Shown: positions 48,589 through 59,200 of the stretch, piece by piece
Layout: each line of letters opens with the position of its first letter
Numbering within the stretch: position 1 is the stretch's first letter
NCBI GenBank assembly: GCA_028583415.1
Contig: CM053276.1
Coordinates: 9,888,663 to 9,952,662, forward strand
Direction: 5' to 3'
Source: Protea cynaroides
Taxonomy: Eukaryota > Streptophyta > Magnoliopsida > Proteales > Proteaceae
DNA length: 64,000 nt
Translations under genes and position numbers: made by a program
The notes under the pieces: model-generated
What the model saw: only the letters and a program-made list of their open reading frames with translations
Databases searched by the model: none
Told to the model about the DNA's origin: nothing

Positions 48589-49690
48589 ACTCCCCCCTAC
48601 TTATAAAAATTTTGTCCTCGAAATTGTACGTACCTTCTGAATCAAATAAGTGAGGGTATTGCTTTCGCATAGCATTCTCTTCTTCCCATGTAATTTCTTC
48701 CATGTTTCTACTTCTCCAGGTGACCTTAACATAATAGATATCTCGGTTGCATAGTCGTTGAACCTTTCGGCTGGTGATTTCAGTTGGTGTTACTTCAAAT
48801 GTCAAATCATCAATCAATTTCGATAAATCTACTATCAGGACGTGCGTTGGATCCTTGACATACTTCTTCAATAGGGAGATATGAAATACGTCATGCACAC
48901 TTGACATAGATGGTGGTAGTGCTAGCTGATAAGCCACTTTTCCACGCTTAGCTAAAATCTCATATGGCCCGACATATCTTGGACTTAGTTTCCCTTTCTG
49001 TCCGAACCGTTTCAATCCTCGCATAGGCGATACCTTCAAGAATACTTTATCACCTACGGTGAACTCAAGATCTCTGCGTCGAGTATCTGCATATTGCTTC
49101 TGACGGTTCTAAGTTGTTCTTACCCTTTCCTTGATAATGTCGACCACGCGACAAGTCTCTTTGACAAATTCTGGCCCAACAATACTACGTTCTCCAACTT
49201 CATTTCAAAATAAAGGAGTTCGATACTTTCTGCCATACAATGCTTCATAGGGTGACATCTGTATAGTAGCCTGGTAGCTATTGTTATAAGCGAACTCGAT
49301 CAGTGGTAACTTTTCATCCCATGATCCTTTGAAATCAATTACACATGCTCGTAGCATATCTTCTAGAATCTGGATTGTATGCTCTGACTGTCCATCTGTC
49401 TGTGGATGGAATGCAGTACTAAACTTCAATGTTGTACCCATAGCCTTTTGCAATCCTTCCCAAAACTTGGAAGTGAATCGTGGATCTCTATCGGACACAA
49501 TGCTCTCTGGTACACCGTGTAATCGAACAATATTATCCACATACAGCTTTGCTAACCTTTCTAGTGTATACTGAGGTCGTATCGGTATAAAGCGAGCTGT
49601 CTTAGTCAAACGGTCTACAATCACCCAAACTGCGTCAACCACTCGAGGAGTCAGTGGTAATCTTATGACGAAGTCCATAGTGATGCAGTC
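48584..49690 (-). pseudogene. Element B integrase with chromodomain
   Basis: The core frame 49205-49678 starts MDFVIRLPLTPR (first catalytic Asp), has [18 protein letters not shown] (second Asp) and [16 protein letters not shown] (Glu), the DDE triad of retroviral-type integrases, then AYNNSYQATIQMSPYEALYG. After a break the frame 48584-49039 gives LKRFGQKGKLSPRYVGPYEI, SVHDVFHISLLKKYVKD and a chromodomain-like end (YYVKVTWRSRNMEEITWEEE). This last frame runs through the polypurine tract and stops at a TAA formed by the LTR (48584-48586). The HHCC zinc region precedes the stop near 49690. Confidence 0.85.
48589..48606 (-). promoter_or_regulatory. Polypurine tract, element B
   Basis: On the minus strand AAGTAGGGGGGAGT directly abuts the LTR start TGTAAGACC; this is the plus-strand priming site. 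Confidence 0.8.
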
Positions 49691-51530
49691 TCATTTCCAT
49701 GCTAGTTCTGATAACGGTTGTAACAGTCCTGCGGGTCTTTGTCGTTCAGCCTTTACTTTCTGACAACTTAGGCATTGAGACACGAACTTAGCTACATCTG
49801 CTTTCATCCCTCTCCACCAATATAGTTTCTTTAGATCATGATACATTTTTGTACTTCTAGGATGTATCGAATAGATGGTGGTATGGGCTTCTTTCATCAA
49901 TCGGTGTCTAATGTCCACACTTTCTGTTTCGGGTACACATATCCTTTCTTTGTACTTCAGTACCTTCTCTTCGTCCAAGGTGAACTCAGGGTTAGTTCTA
50001 CCTTTTTTGATGTCTTCTTGCACCGTTCTCAGGTAAGGGTCTGCTTTGATAGCTGTCTTTACTTCATCAATTATATCCGGTATAATCTTCAATGCAGTGA
50101 ACATATTTGAAAACCGATGAATAAACCCTTGGTTGGCTGATCCATCCAATGTATCTATCACATATTGCTCGTTGCCGTGATTGAATACCATTCCGATAGT
50201 ACACATTGCTGCAGTTGTGCTAACCTCTCCTTGAGATTTTATCATTGCCTTTCTGCTCAACGCATCCGCTACTACATTAGCTTTCCCCGGATGATACTGG
50301 ATATCACAATCATAGTCTTTCAATAGTTCCAGCCATCTTCTTTGTCTCATATTCAACTCCTTTTGATTAAATAAATAAGTAAGACTTTTATGATCCGACT
50401 TAATCTGGAACTTCTCTTCGTATAGGTAATGTCTCCATATCTTGACAGCATGTACAACTGCTGCTAACTCCAAATCATGAGTGGGATAGTTTTTCTCATG
50501 TGTCTTCAACTGTCTTGAGGCATAAGCAATTACTTGTTCTCCTTGCATAAGCACACCTCCTAATCCCAGTCCTGACGCATCAGTGTATAGGGTAAATGGC
50601 TGTCCTGGGACAGGAATAGTCAAAATCGGAGCGGATATCAATCTGGTCTTCAATGTCTGGAAGCTCTTCTCACATTTATCCGTCCACACAAACTTTTCAC
50701 CTTTCTTAGTCAAACTGGTGAGAGGTACGGCAATCCGGGAATAGTCTTCCACAAATCTCCGATAATAACCAGCGAGACCCAGAAAACTTCTAATTTCTGC
50801 AACGCTCTTTGGTGCTTCCCACTTTACAATAGCCTCGATCTTGCTGGGGTCCACTTTGATTCCTTCAGCGAAAACTACATGGCCTAGGAAGGTGACTTCA
50901 CTTAGCCAAAACTCACACTTGGTAAATTTGGCATATAGCTTCTCTTTCCTTAAACGTTGTAGGGCGACGTTTAGGTTCTTAATATGGGTTTCTTTGTCCT
51001 TGGAATATACCAATATATCATCAATAAATACAATAACCGACGTATCTAACATATCGTGGAAAATCCGGTTCATAAGTTCCATGAAAGTTGTTGGTGCATT
51101 TGTTAATCCAAAAGACATGACCAAGAATTCATAATGTCCATATCTGGTCCTGAAAACTGTCTTAGGAATATCACCCTCTTTAATCTTCAACTGATGGTAG
51201 CCTGACCGAAGATCGATCTTAAAAAATACTTTTACCCCTTGCAACTGATCGAACAAGTCATCGATCCTAGGTAGTGGATATCGATTCTTGATTGTCAGCT
51301 TGTTCAACTCCCGATAGTCGATACATAATCGAACGCTACCGTCCTTCTTCTTTACGAACAATACTGGCGCTCCCCATGGTGATATACTGGGTCGAATATA
51401 ACCCTTGTCCAACAGTTCCTGTAGTTGCACTTTCAATTCCTTCGATTCGGTAGGAGCCATTCTATAAGGTGCTTTTGATACCGGTGCGGCTCCGGGTATA
51501 AGGTCTATCACAAACTCGTGGCTCCGTCGG
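49691..51530 (-). pseudogene. Element B reverse transcriptase / RNase H
   Basis: An uninterrupted 606-codon frame (49691-51511). RT motifs run in order: [66 protein letters not shown] and catalytic [12 protein letters not shown]; then RNase H with [33 protein letters not shown] and [12 protein letters not shown]; then the integrase zinc motif ([28 protein letters not shown]). The frame ends where a tryptophan codon has become TGA at the WK*D position. This is the best-preserved coding segment among the retroelements in the window. Confidence 0.9.
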
Positions 51531-52074
51531 GTGGTAATCCCGGTAGTTCCTCCGGAAATACGTCAGGATAGTCTCGACACGACATCAATATCTTCCATTC
51601 GTGGTGCTTCCTTGGTTAGGTCGACCACTGATACTAGATACCCGACTGCCCCCTTCTCAAGGCACTTCTTAGCCTTTAGTGCTGAGAGTATGAGCTTGCG
51701 TTTACGGGGAAGTTTGGTTCCCGCAAAACTGAATTCTGCTCCTTCTTTGTCTTTAAATGTTAGCTTCTTTTTGGCGCATAATAGGTTCGCAGAATGCCGA
51801 GCTAACCAGTCCATTCCCAAGATGACATCAAAGTTTGCCATCCCAAGTTGGATCAAGGTTGCATCTAAGGTTTTCTCGCCAATGAGAACTGGACATGGCC
51901 CATAACCTTTCTCTAATTCCACTTCTAACCCCATCGGTGACCGTACAAGTAGTTTGTAGTCCAATGTTTTGATGGGTAAGTTCAGCTTCTTTCCAAACGA
52001 CACAGATATAAAGGAATGAGTAGCTCCTGAATCAAAGAGTACTCTGGCGGGTATGCCATTTATAGGTACGATAC
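51531..52074 (-). pseudogene. Element B protease
   Basis: DSGATHSFISVSFGKKL lies around 51985-52035 directly after the short intron, followed by FDVILGMDWLARHSANLLC and PRKRKLILSALKAKKCLEKG (frame 51563-52003). A single-base shift near 51565-51590 breaks the [15 protein letters not shown] linker, and another near 51520 precedes RT. An aspartic protease that would cleave the polyprotein. Confidence 0.85.
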
Positions 52075-52142
52075 CTGTGATTTGTTTAAACTTAGTCTAC
52101 GTGCTTACACAATGTAATACAACTTAAAGGTTTAGGTCATAC
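52075..52142 (-). other. Short intron between gag and protease (element B)
   Basis: The minus strand reads GATGTGGTCACAG, then GTATGACCTAAACC..AAACAAATCACAG (68 nt), then GTATCGTACCTATAAATGGC. Removing the interval joins SPDVVTG to IVPINGIPARVLFDSGA in frame. It is at the same codon and phase as the 78-nt interval in element A, while the interval sequence itself differs. 68 nt is near the lower size limit for plant introns. Confidence 0.6.
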
Positions 52143-53391
52143 CTGTGACCACATCGGGTGATGCGGCAACTTCCTCAGACGTAACAGCATAAACTCATCC
52201 TTAATGTTGTTGCTTCCTGGGTTTAGGACACTCTCTCATCATATGTCCCACTTGATTGCAGTTATAACATCTTGGACTTTCAGTATTTCACTTTGGTTGT
52301 TGCTGAGCTGCTTGAGTGGTCTTGGGTGCAGTGATAAAATTCTAAGTACGGAAAGGCTTGTATGTCTTGTTATTACCTCTGTTGTAAGAATTACCAGCTG
52401 GCCTTTTCACACCTCTGTTTTGCATAAAATAGCTTTCCTTCTGGCTCGACTCAATAACTCGAGCAATTTGCACGGCTTCATTATAAATTCTCTTGTCTAA
52501 GCCCAGTACATGCTCATTGATGCTTCCTCTGAGTCCTGTGACAAACCTACGGGTTTCTTCTTGCATGCTCAGTGGTGCGAAGAAAAATAGCTCCTCATAA
52601 CGCTGCTGATACGCGTCCACTGTCATCTGTCCTTGATACAAACTCAGGAACTCTTTCTCCATAGAATCCTTGAAGCTTCGGGGAAAATACTTCTCAAAGA
52701 AAGCTTCCCTATATATAGCCCAGGTCAATAGGGCGTGTTTGGTTATCAGATAGTCCCTTGTAGATTTCCACCAATGATGTGTGTCACCTTTTAGCATGAA
52801 GGTGGCACATAATACCTTCTCCTCCTCTGTAATGGTCATCATCACGAAATTTCTCTCCATCTCGTCGATCCAGTGTGCTGTCCATAATGGTTCGAACGAT
52901 TTACCGTTGAACTCCTTGGGTTTCATCTTTAGGAATCTCTCAATAAGTCGAGAATGATCTAACTGCACCGGAGCATATGCTCCATACATAGGTGGTGGAT
53001 ATTGGAAATTTCCTTGCACTGGTTCCGGGTGATGGGCTAGAATCTGTGCAGCTGGTGGTTGTGGTGTTGGGTGGTTACCCACCGGTGTTGCATTGGCTTG
53101 CCCAGCCGGCATAGGTGCAGTTTGTGCCGCCTGGAACATCATTCCCATCATAGCCTGCATATGGGCTTATGCATGTTGCATCTGCTGAAGTTGTTGTGCC
53201 AGATTTATCACCACGGTAGTCAGTTTCGGTGGTGGGGGTGGCAAGTTATTAGGATTTGCCTGACCCTGGTTCACTGGTGATGCAACCTGCGGATTACCCT
53301 GTGCATTCATATTGTCTGGACTGGTTTCCTCCACTGGTGGTGGTGGTGGAACCGTGTTACAACTTTGCCTGGTTACTCTTCGTCCGGCCAT
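52143..53391 (-). pseudogene. Element B gag
   Basis: It starts at MAGRRVTRQSCNTV (53391), with a proline/glutamine-rich N-terminus, then an in-frame TAA near 53168. The Retro_gag domain (frame 52342-53160) includes LKMKPKEFNGKSFEPLWTAH, DTHHWWKSTRDYLIT, YFPRSFKDSMEKEFLSLYQG and ETRRFVTGLRGSINEHV. Two further in-frame stops (TAG near 52345, TGA near 52295) precede the zinc knuckle CYNCNQVGHMMREC (CX2CX4HX4C) near 52220-52270. Structural particle protein; inactive here. Confidence 0.85.
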
Positions 53392-53524
53392 GTTCTTCAC
53401 TGGTAGTGGTGATGCCTGAAAATCATAAGATACTTGAGGCAATCATTTATACTTCATGTAGATACACTAACCAATGTAAATTTCAAATTTTTCAGATCAT
53501 TCTGGGTAAATTACTGTCCTTTCT

Positions 53525-53815
53525 ATATAGGGTCGATAGTGAGGGTCGATGGTATATGCGACCCTAAGATCGACCCTGGGAATTTTTGATTTTTCCCGAG
53601 AGTCGAGGGTCGATGTGAGGGTCGATGGGTATGCGACCCTCGATGCGACCCCTGGTTCCCTGTCAGGTTACCGAGAGTAGTGGGTCGATATAGGGGTCGA
53701 TGTATGTTCGACCTTGTGTTCGACCCTTGGTTTTCTGTCAGATCACCGAAAGTCGTGGGTCGATATGGGGGTCGATATGAGGGTCGACTCTTTGGGTTGA
53801 ATTCTGCGACCCTCG
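53525..53815. promoter_or_regulatory. GGGTCGA motif array in element B leader
   Basis: At least nine GGGTCGA(T/C) words plus TCGACCC and GCGACCC inverses, partly organised as ~85-bp tandem units, sit between the gag start and the antisense ORF. The same word clusters twice per LTR in this family. The position corresponds to the ACCGGT array of element A. Confidence 0.75.
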
Positions 53816-54421
53816 AACTAAAAATTAGATTTTTAAGGTCCGATTTGAGTTCATTTCTCATTCTTTCCCCTCCGTTTCAACTCGGCTTCTTTTCTCTGGG
53901 TTGCTACAGTGCCGATTCCACTACATTGGCTATTTGGGTTACGTTTCTCGACACCTACATCCTCCCTACATGTATTTCTTCTCCATTTACCTGTTTTTAG
54001 GTTTTCTTTTCTAGGTTTTCATTTACATAATACGTTTTCTTCAAATTAAACTTTTTCCAACCATAAAAATTCTATTTTTATGGGGGGCTTTTGTTGTTGG
54101 TGAGTCAATGGACGAAAGCCCTCAAAAATATTTGAGTTTCATCGGTTGGTTATCGAGAAACTCAAAATTTTCTCTTTTTGCCCTAATTTGTCAAGATTTT
54201 AGGATTTCTCAAAATTTCTTCAAATTGGGTTCCGTTAGTTAAAATTTCCGACTGTATGAGTATTGCAGGATAGTTTAGAACCTACGTAAGTCCTCCTGCC
54301 CACGTGTATGGGTGACAAGTGAGGCTTTTGGTCAACTTACGTCGTTATAATTTCGAAATTTTTTGTGATTTTTCTATCTTACTAATCCATTATCTGTTTT
54401 TCATTGTGGTCTACAGATATC

Positions 54422-55694
54422 ATGGCTCGTACCAAAGTACCTAGAGTTCGTGATCCTCTTCGTTTTCGTTCCAACGAAGCCGAGGCACAGTATGCCCACT
54501 TCGCTCGCAAGAAAGTGGAGGGTGGTCGTATGGTGAACTTGGCTGAGTTGGCCCTGTTCAATGTAGAGAGAGTATTTGGTGACATGGGTTGGCTTCCCGT
54601 CATCACCTATGATGCCTGCACCTGCCCGGATTTGGTGCTCCAGTTTTATTGTAACCTCCAGGTGGTGGGGGATTACAATGATGTGGATAGGGGTCACAAG
54701 CTCAGGATTACTAGCTACGTCAAGGGAGTTGAGGTCTCCTTCGACTACCGATAGCTAGCGGATTTGTTGGGCATTTCCTATGATGGCCCTATGGTGTTCT
54801 GTGCTCCTGGAGAGCATCAGTTCTTTTCTTTGCAGATGAGGGCTGAGATAGACAGACAGCTCATCCGATTTGATCGCTGGGAGATGAAAGTGAGTTATCT
54901 ACGTTCGGATCCACGGGTGTACTGCAAGATCATTCAGCACAACCTAATTCCGCAGAGTGGACACTATGAGAGGATCTCCTAGTTGACCCAGTATCTGCTA
55001 TACTGCATCTGTATTAGGCAGTCTGTATGCCTACCTTACATCATCATGCGGACTATGATCAGTGCCACATTGCCCAGTCATAGGGGTAATCTACCCTATG
55101 GACGTATGATCACTAAACTGCTGACCCGCCTGGGTGTGGATTTGTTGGATGAGAAGATTCAGGAAAAATCCTTCTCTGCTCCTCTGGATTGGGATGCCAT
55201 CTGCAGGATGGGTATGCGGGATGCCCAGGTCAGTGATAAGGAAAAGAATGCGATGGTGCGCCCTCGCACTCGCGTGGAGATGGCTGATCGCCGAGGCGGC
55301 GAGCAAGCCGCAGGCTGGGGTCCCTGGTGGTGCTGTCGGGGATGATGATCGTCTTTACATGGATGTGGATTCCATACCACCTCCTTCTTCTACACATGCT
55401 ACTGGAGCGAGTACATCTTTTGTGGCTAGTCCTTCACATGCATCTGGTCCTTCACACCTACCTTATGATGACGTATTGAGTATGTTTCGAGATATCAGAG
55501 AGGCTCAGCGTGCATCAGATCTGAGGATGGGGGAGCTTCTAGACGCTCAGCGCCGGACTGATCAGCGGGTGGCTGATCTCACAGCTAGTCTTCAGGCGAC
55601 CCAGACTCAGGTAGCCTGGTTGACTAGAGTCTATGTTGAGGACTATGACAGAGACCGCGAGGCACCGCCTCCTCCTTCACCTCCAGCTTCATGA
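54422..55694 (+). pseudogene. Antisense additional ORF of element B
   Basis: The start MARTKVPRVRDPLRF (54422) is just after GTGGTCTACAG, an acceptor-like site. The protein has FYCNLQVVGDYNDVDRG, VEVSFDYR, LADLLGISYDGPMVFCAPG, VYCKIIQHNLIPQSGHYE and LPYGRMITKLLTRLGVDL, a linker, then a heptad-rich C-terminus (DIREAQRASDLRMGELLDAQ) ending at TGA 55692-55694. In-frame TAGs at 54752-54754 and 54980-54982 replace glutamine codons present in element A. One phase change lies near 55280-55320. It resembles the putative plant transposon protein domain. It is convergent with nothing and ends 283 bp from the LTR. Confidence 0.78.
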
Positions 55695-55962
55695 TTATAT
55701 TTCTTTACTTTTTCTTTGTAATACAGAGTAACTGTCCGGGTTGTGGACTATACTCTGCTTTAAATATTAATACATATTTGTTTCTCTCTTATTGTATTTA
55801 AAATTATTTCTCCTTTAAATAGATGCATTATTCTCTTTTTAAATTTGGTCTCAAACATCACTTGTGCTTATAGTGTGTTATTATTACAGTTTTTACTTTT
55901 ATCCTATCACAGTTCATAATCTGTTGTGAAGGTATGTTGATTTAGCGGACAAGGCCTAGAAA

Positions 55963-55974
55963 GCTCTGATACCA
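55963..55974 (-). promoter_or_regulatory. Primer-binding site, element B
   Basis: TGGTATCAGAGC on the minus strand, three bases from the 5' LTR end; complementary to initiator tRNA-Met as in element A. Confidence 0.9.
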
Positions 55975-55977
55975 AGT

Positions 55978-58198
55978 TGTCACACCCCAATCCACACTAT
56001 TCAGAATGGTGTGATGAACCGCTAACAAACCAACGGTTCAACCAGGATCTCGAGTAGGCTATATCTGTGTTATCTAAACCTCATACATTCACATTCATAA
56101 TCAGAGTAAATATACAATAGCGGAAGTCTTATAATAAAATGAACTAAAGAATCTAAATGTGATATTAATATTTAAATACTAAATTATTATGCATCAACTA
56201 AGACATAAATAAATATCATTACATCCCTTTAATAAATCTAAATAATTAAATAAAAGAAAAACCCTAAATGAACACGCATGAACTGCACTCGCAAGAGGAG
56301 TCATGCGTATCCTCTACATCTTCAGCTTCAATGGCCGCCACATGTCCATACGCTGGAGCATCAATATAATCTGCAACAGTGGTACCTGCATCATCAACTA
56401 AAAATATTCGATGCCGAGAGGGTGAGCACACATCATGGCTCAGTGAGCAAACAAAATAATGCAACAACACATATGCATGTGATTCAATTCATATCTTTGG
56501 TCTGGTCTTACATTTGCACTGTGCTATAGAAAGGATAGGAGGCCGCCGCACCTCTATGCACGAGAGTTTGGATACGCCCGATGAACCTCTAACCGTCGCC
56601 CACAGCACCCACAATGAACATTGTACAACGAATGTCACGTTTATCGATGCACAATTCCATACCAATAAATAAACCCCTGATGGCTAGGGCTGCAAACGGG
56701 ACTCGCTACTAACCAATCTTAATATCAAACAGTGTATCCAAGGCCTCACCCCAGCATCCCTCAGAGCACCCGTAGAGATAGAGCTAAGGCCCCCCGGTAG
56801 AATATAGGACTCAAAGATCGAGACCCTCCTTGATGCCCTACGTCGCAATAGTTCTGCTAAGGTAATGGCGATACGACGATGCTAATGCACAAGACTTGAG
56901 TTAGAGATAGAGCTAAAGTGTCCAGATCAAACACCGCCTAACACTTCCCCTGATGCCCTACTCGCATCAAGCACACTAACCACACACAAACATTCACATG
57001 CCTATTCCTAGCATCAATCATCATCATCATGTTATAAGTAAATAAAATTAAATATGCATGAACAATAATAGCAGGAATATTGGATGACATGTTGAATGCA
57101 CATTACAAGCATATTCGCATAGAATCAAGCATGGCACCGGACTCAAAAAAAATAAAAATAATTTATTATTAACCAGTTAATGTAGGTCTTGTTTCCTCAC
57201 CTTAGCTTGCTAGTAGATCCTCTTTCAAGCTTTAAGAATCACCTTTATATTGATATTATATTGCTAGAAGACCTAACAAAGTCGATAGAATTTAATTAGA
57301 TTTAATTCTAATTTTCTAACTTACTGTTATCTATAGGGTCGCAGGATGGGTCGCAGGTAGGGTAGCGATATCTTGCGACCCCACGTAACAGGGTCGATAT
57401 CAGGGTCGATGGGTCTATTGACCCTATGTGCGACCACCTCTGGTTTTGGTCGATATTCTCATGTTTTGATCCATTCTTCCTTGTTTAACTCCTATGGCTT
57501 CTTCCATAGTCCATTCCACATACTTTCTATGGATTAGAACTTCTCTTCACCCAATATATAGTCTAATTGATATCCTCCATGGTTTTCATTGAAACCTAAC
57601 CATGGATGGATAGATTGGGTTTCTCCTACATCTTCCTTCAACTATTCTAAGTCTCACGAAATTCATAGGATTAGTATTCTTACCTGAGAAGAACACTCCT
57701 TCTCTACAACTCTTCTCCTTTTTCTTTTTCTCTCCTTTCCTTCTATTCTTCCTCTCTTCCTTCTCTTCTCTTTCTCTCAATTCAATTAGGGTTCTAAAAG
57801 GAGTGAAAGAGGCCTAGGGACGTCCTTAAAATAGAGTAGAAACATCCTAAAATAAGTCCCTTTGAGATTAGGAAAGAGCCCCAACCGAAATTATGGAAAT
57901 TTCCTAATTCTATTTTCGGCGGCAACTGAGGGTCGATGAGGGGGTCGATGATCCCGTCGACCCCTAAATCCTAAAGTGTCCGACCCCCTCTGTAAAACAG
58001 GGGGTCTGACTTTCTGTCTTGGGGGGTCTGACCCTCCCTTCCTGGGTATGCGACCCTCCCCTTTATTTAAGTGTTTTTGGGTCGATTTGATACCTGGGAT
58101 CACGATCTCCTTCACGCCCTTGGTCCATTTGGCTCGACCATGATGGGTAAACCTGATTCAAGGTGGTAAGACCGGGTTAGTTTGATACGGGTCTTACA
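55978..58198 (-). mobile_element. Element B 5' LTR
   Basis: TGTCACACCCCAATCCACAC to GATACGGGTCTTACA, the partner of 46371-48588. It has the same two motif clusters (near 57338-57455 and 57925-58085). A duplicated 5-bp target TTGCT follows. Confidence 0.92.
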
Positions 58199-58203
58199 TT
58201 GCT

Positions 58204-59200
58204 CCACATCACAGACTCCAAACTTACTATCACAAGGTCTTACACGATGTTAGGGTTGAATTAGAATAGTTTTCTTAGAATTTACGTTGGTCAAAAAACT
58301 AACTCGGTAAAAAATACTCCTCACAGAACATACCGGTCGCAATACCAGTCGTGGCACTATGGGGAAAGGTGCGAACGGTATGGTCAACCGGTCCCTACAG
58401 ACCAGTCCCCGAGAGGTACCAGTCGCAGTACCGATCGCATATGGTGAGACCAGCATGGTCGACCGGTATGTCTCCGGAAGACCATACGCTTGGTTCTCTC
58501 CTTTCGTCGGTTACCCCCTATTGATCCTAGGATTTCTCCTACACATTCTAGGTCTGAGCACTGAGTTAGAGTTGTTTTCAACTCCATTCAAGTCCTAGTT
58601 TCGATGATCTTCAACTTAGAACTTGAATCTAGGGTTACCGACTAGATTAGGGTTTGTCGACAAAATAGAGTTTAGATCAATACCTTGCAAAGCAAGGTAT
58701 TGATCCAATCATAACTAACCATCCTAGAATGATTAAAGTAGAGGAAGGTTTAAGCACTTACGGTTGGTTCGCGATAACGTGTTCTTTGTTGAACGACAAT
58801 GGCGGCTCTTCCCTCTCCTTTCTAGCTTATTCTCCTTCTTCAACCTCTTTCTCTTCTCTAGGGTTTGTGAGGATCAATGAGAGAGGTTTTAGGAGGTTTA
58901 AGAGTCCTTATATAGGCTAGGGTTAGGTTTAGGAAGCCTCCTAATGATAGGAAAGTCCTTCGGTTCAAAATTTAGAAAGTGGGACCCGCATAGATCTTTT
59001 TTCGGATCCAGGCTGCGCAGGCCATACCGATTGACCAGTGACCGGTACTATCGATCGGTATGAAGTTTATCATACTTAAATTGGTCCGTTTCCATACCTG
59101 GATGTCATCCGCTCGTCCCGTCTAGCCTGGTGATGATTGAAAGACCTGTTACGACATGAACTAAAGGTTTAGATCAGGTTCATGGAGTGCGGGTCTTACA
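58204..59200 (-). mobile_element. Element A 5' LTR, part 2
   Basis: Continues CCACATCACAGACTCCAAAC after element B and ends with GGGTCTTACA at 59200. Contains ACCGGTCG variants near 58330-58470 and 59035-59065 and TATA-like CCTATATAAGG near 58907-58917 (minus). Parts 1 and 2 together make a 2,175-bp LTR. Confidence 0.9.

Larger units (their letters stand above)
46371..58198 (-). mobile_element. Element B: complete Ty3/gypsy chromovirus
   Basis: An 11,828-bp minus-strand element with both LTRs (2,218 and 2,221 bp), flanked by perfect TTGCT duplications (46366-46370 and 58199-58203) inside element A's 5' LTR. LTR ends TGTAAGACCC..GGTGTGACA, tRNA-Met primer site and polypurine tract are present. 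The first 100 bases of the two LTRs differ by about three substitutions and two indels, so the insertion is younger than A but not very recent. Coding regions carry stops and frameshifts. Confidence 0.92.
32086..59200 (-). mobile_element. Element A: Ty3/gypsy chromovirus, nested host
   Basis: A minus-strand LTR element. The 5' LTR occupies 45193-46370 and 58204-59200 (split by element B) and the 3' LTR is truncated at 32086-33317. The internal region 33318-45192 carries primer site, antisense ORF, gag, protease, RT, RNase H and integrase with chromodomain, and is interrupted by a solo LTR at 34220-38600. The chromodomain-like end of integrase and the overall order fit chromoviruses (Tekay/Del-like by general similarity). 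Stops and frameshifts occur in every ORF, so it is inactive. It apparently inserted next to or within a Tat-like LTR (59201-59730). Confidence 0.85.
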
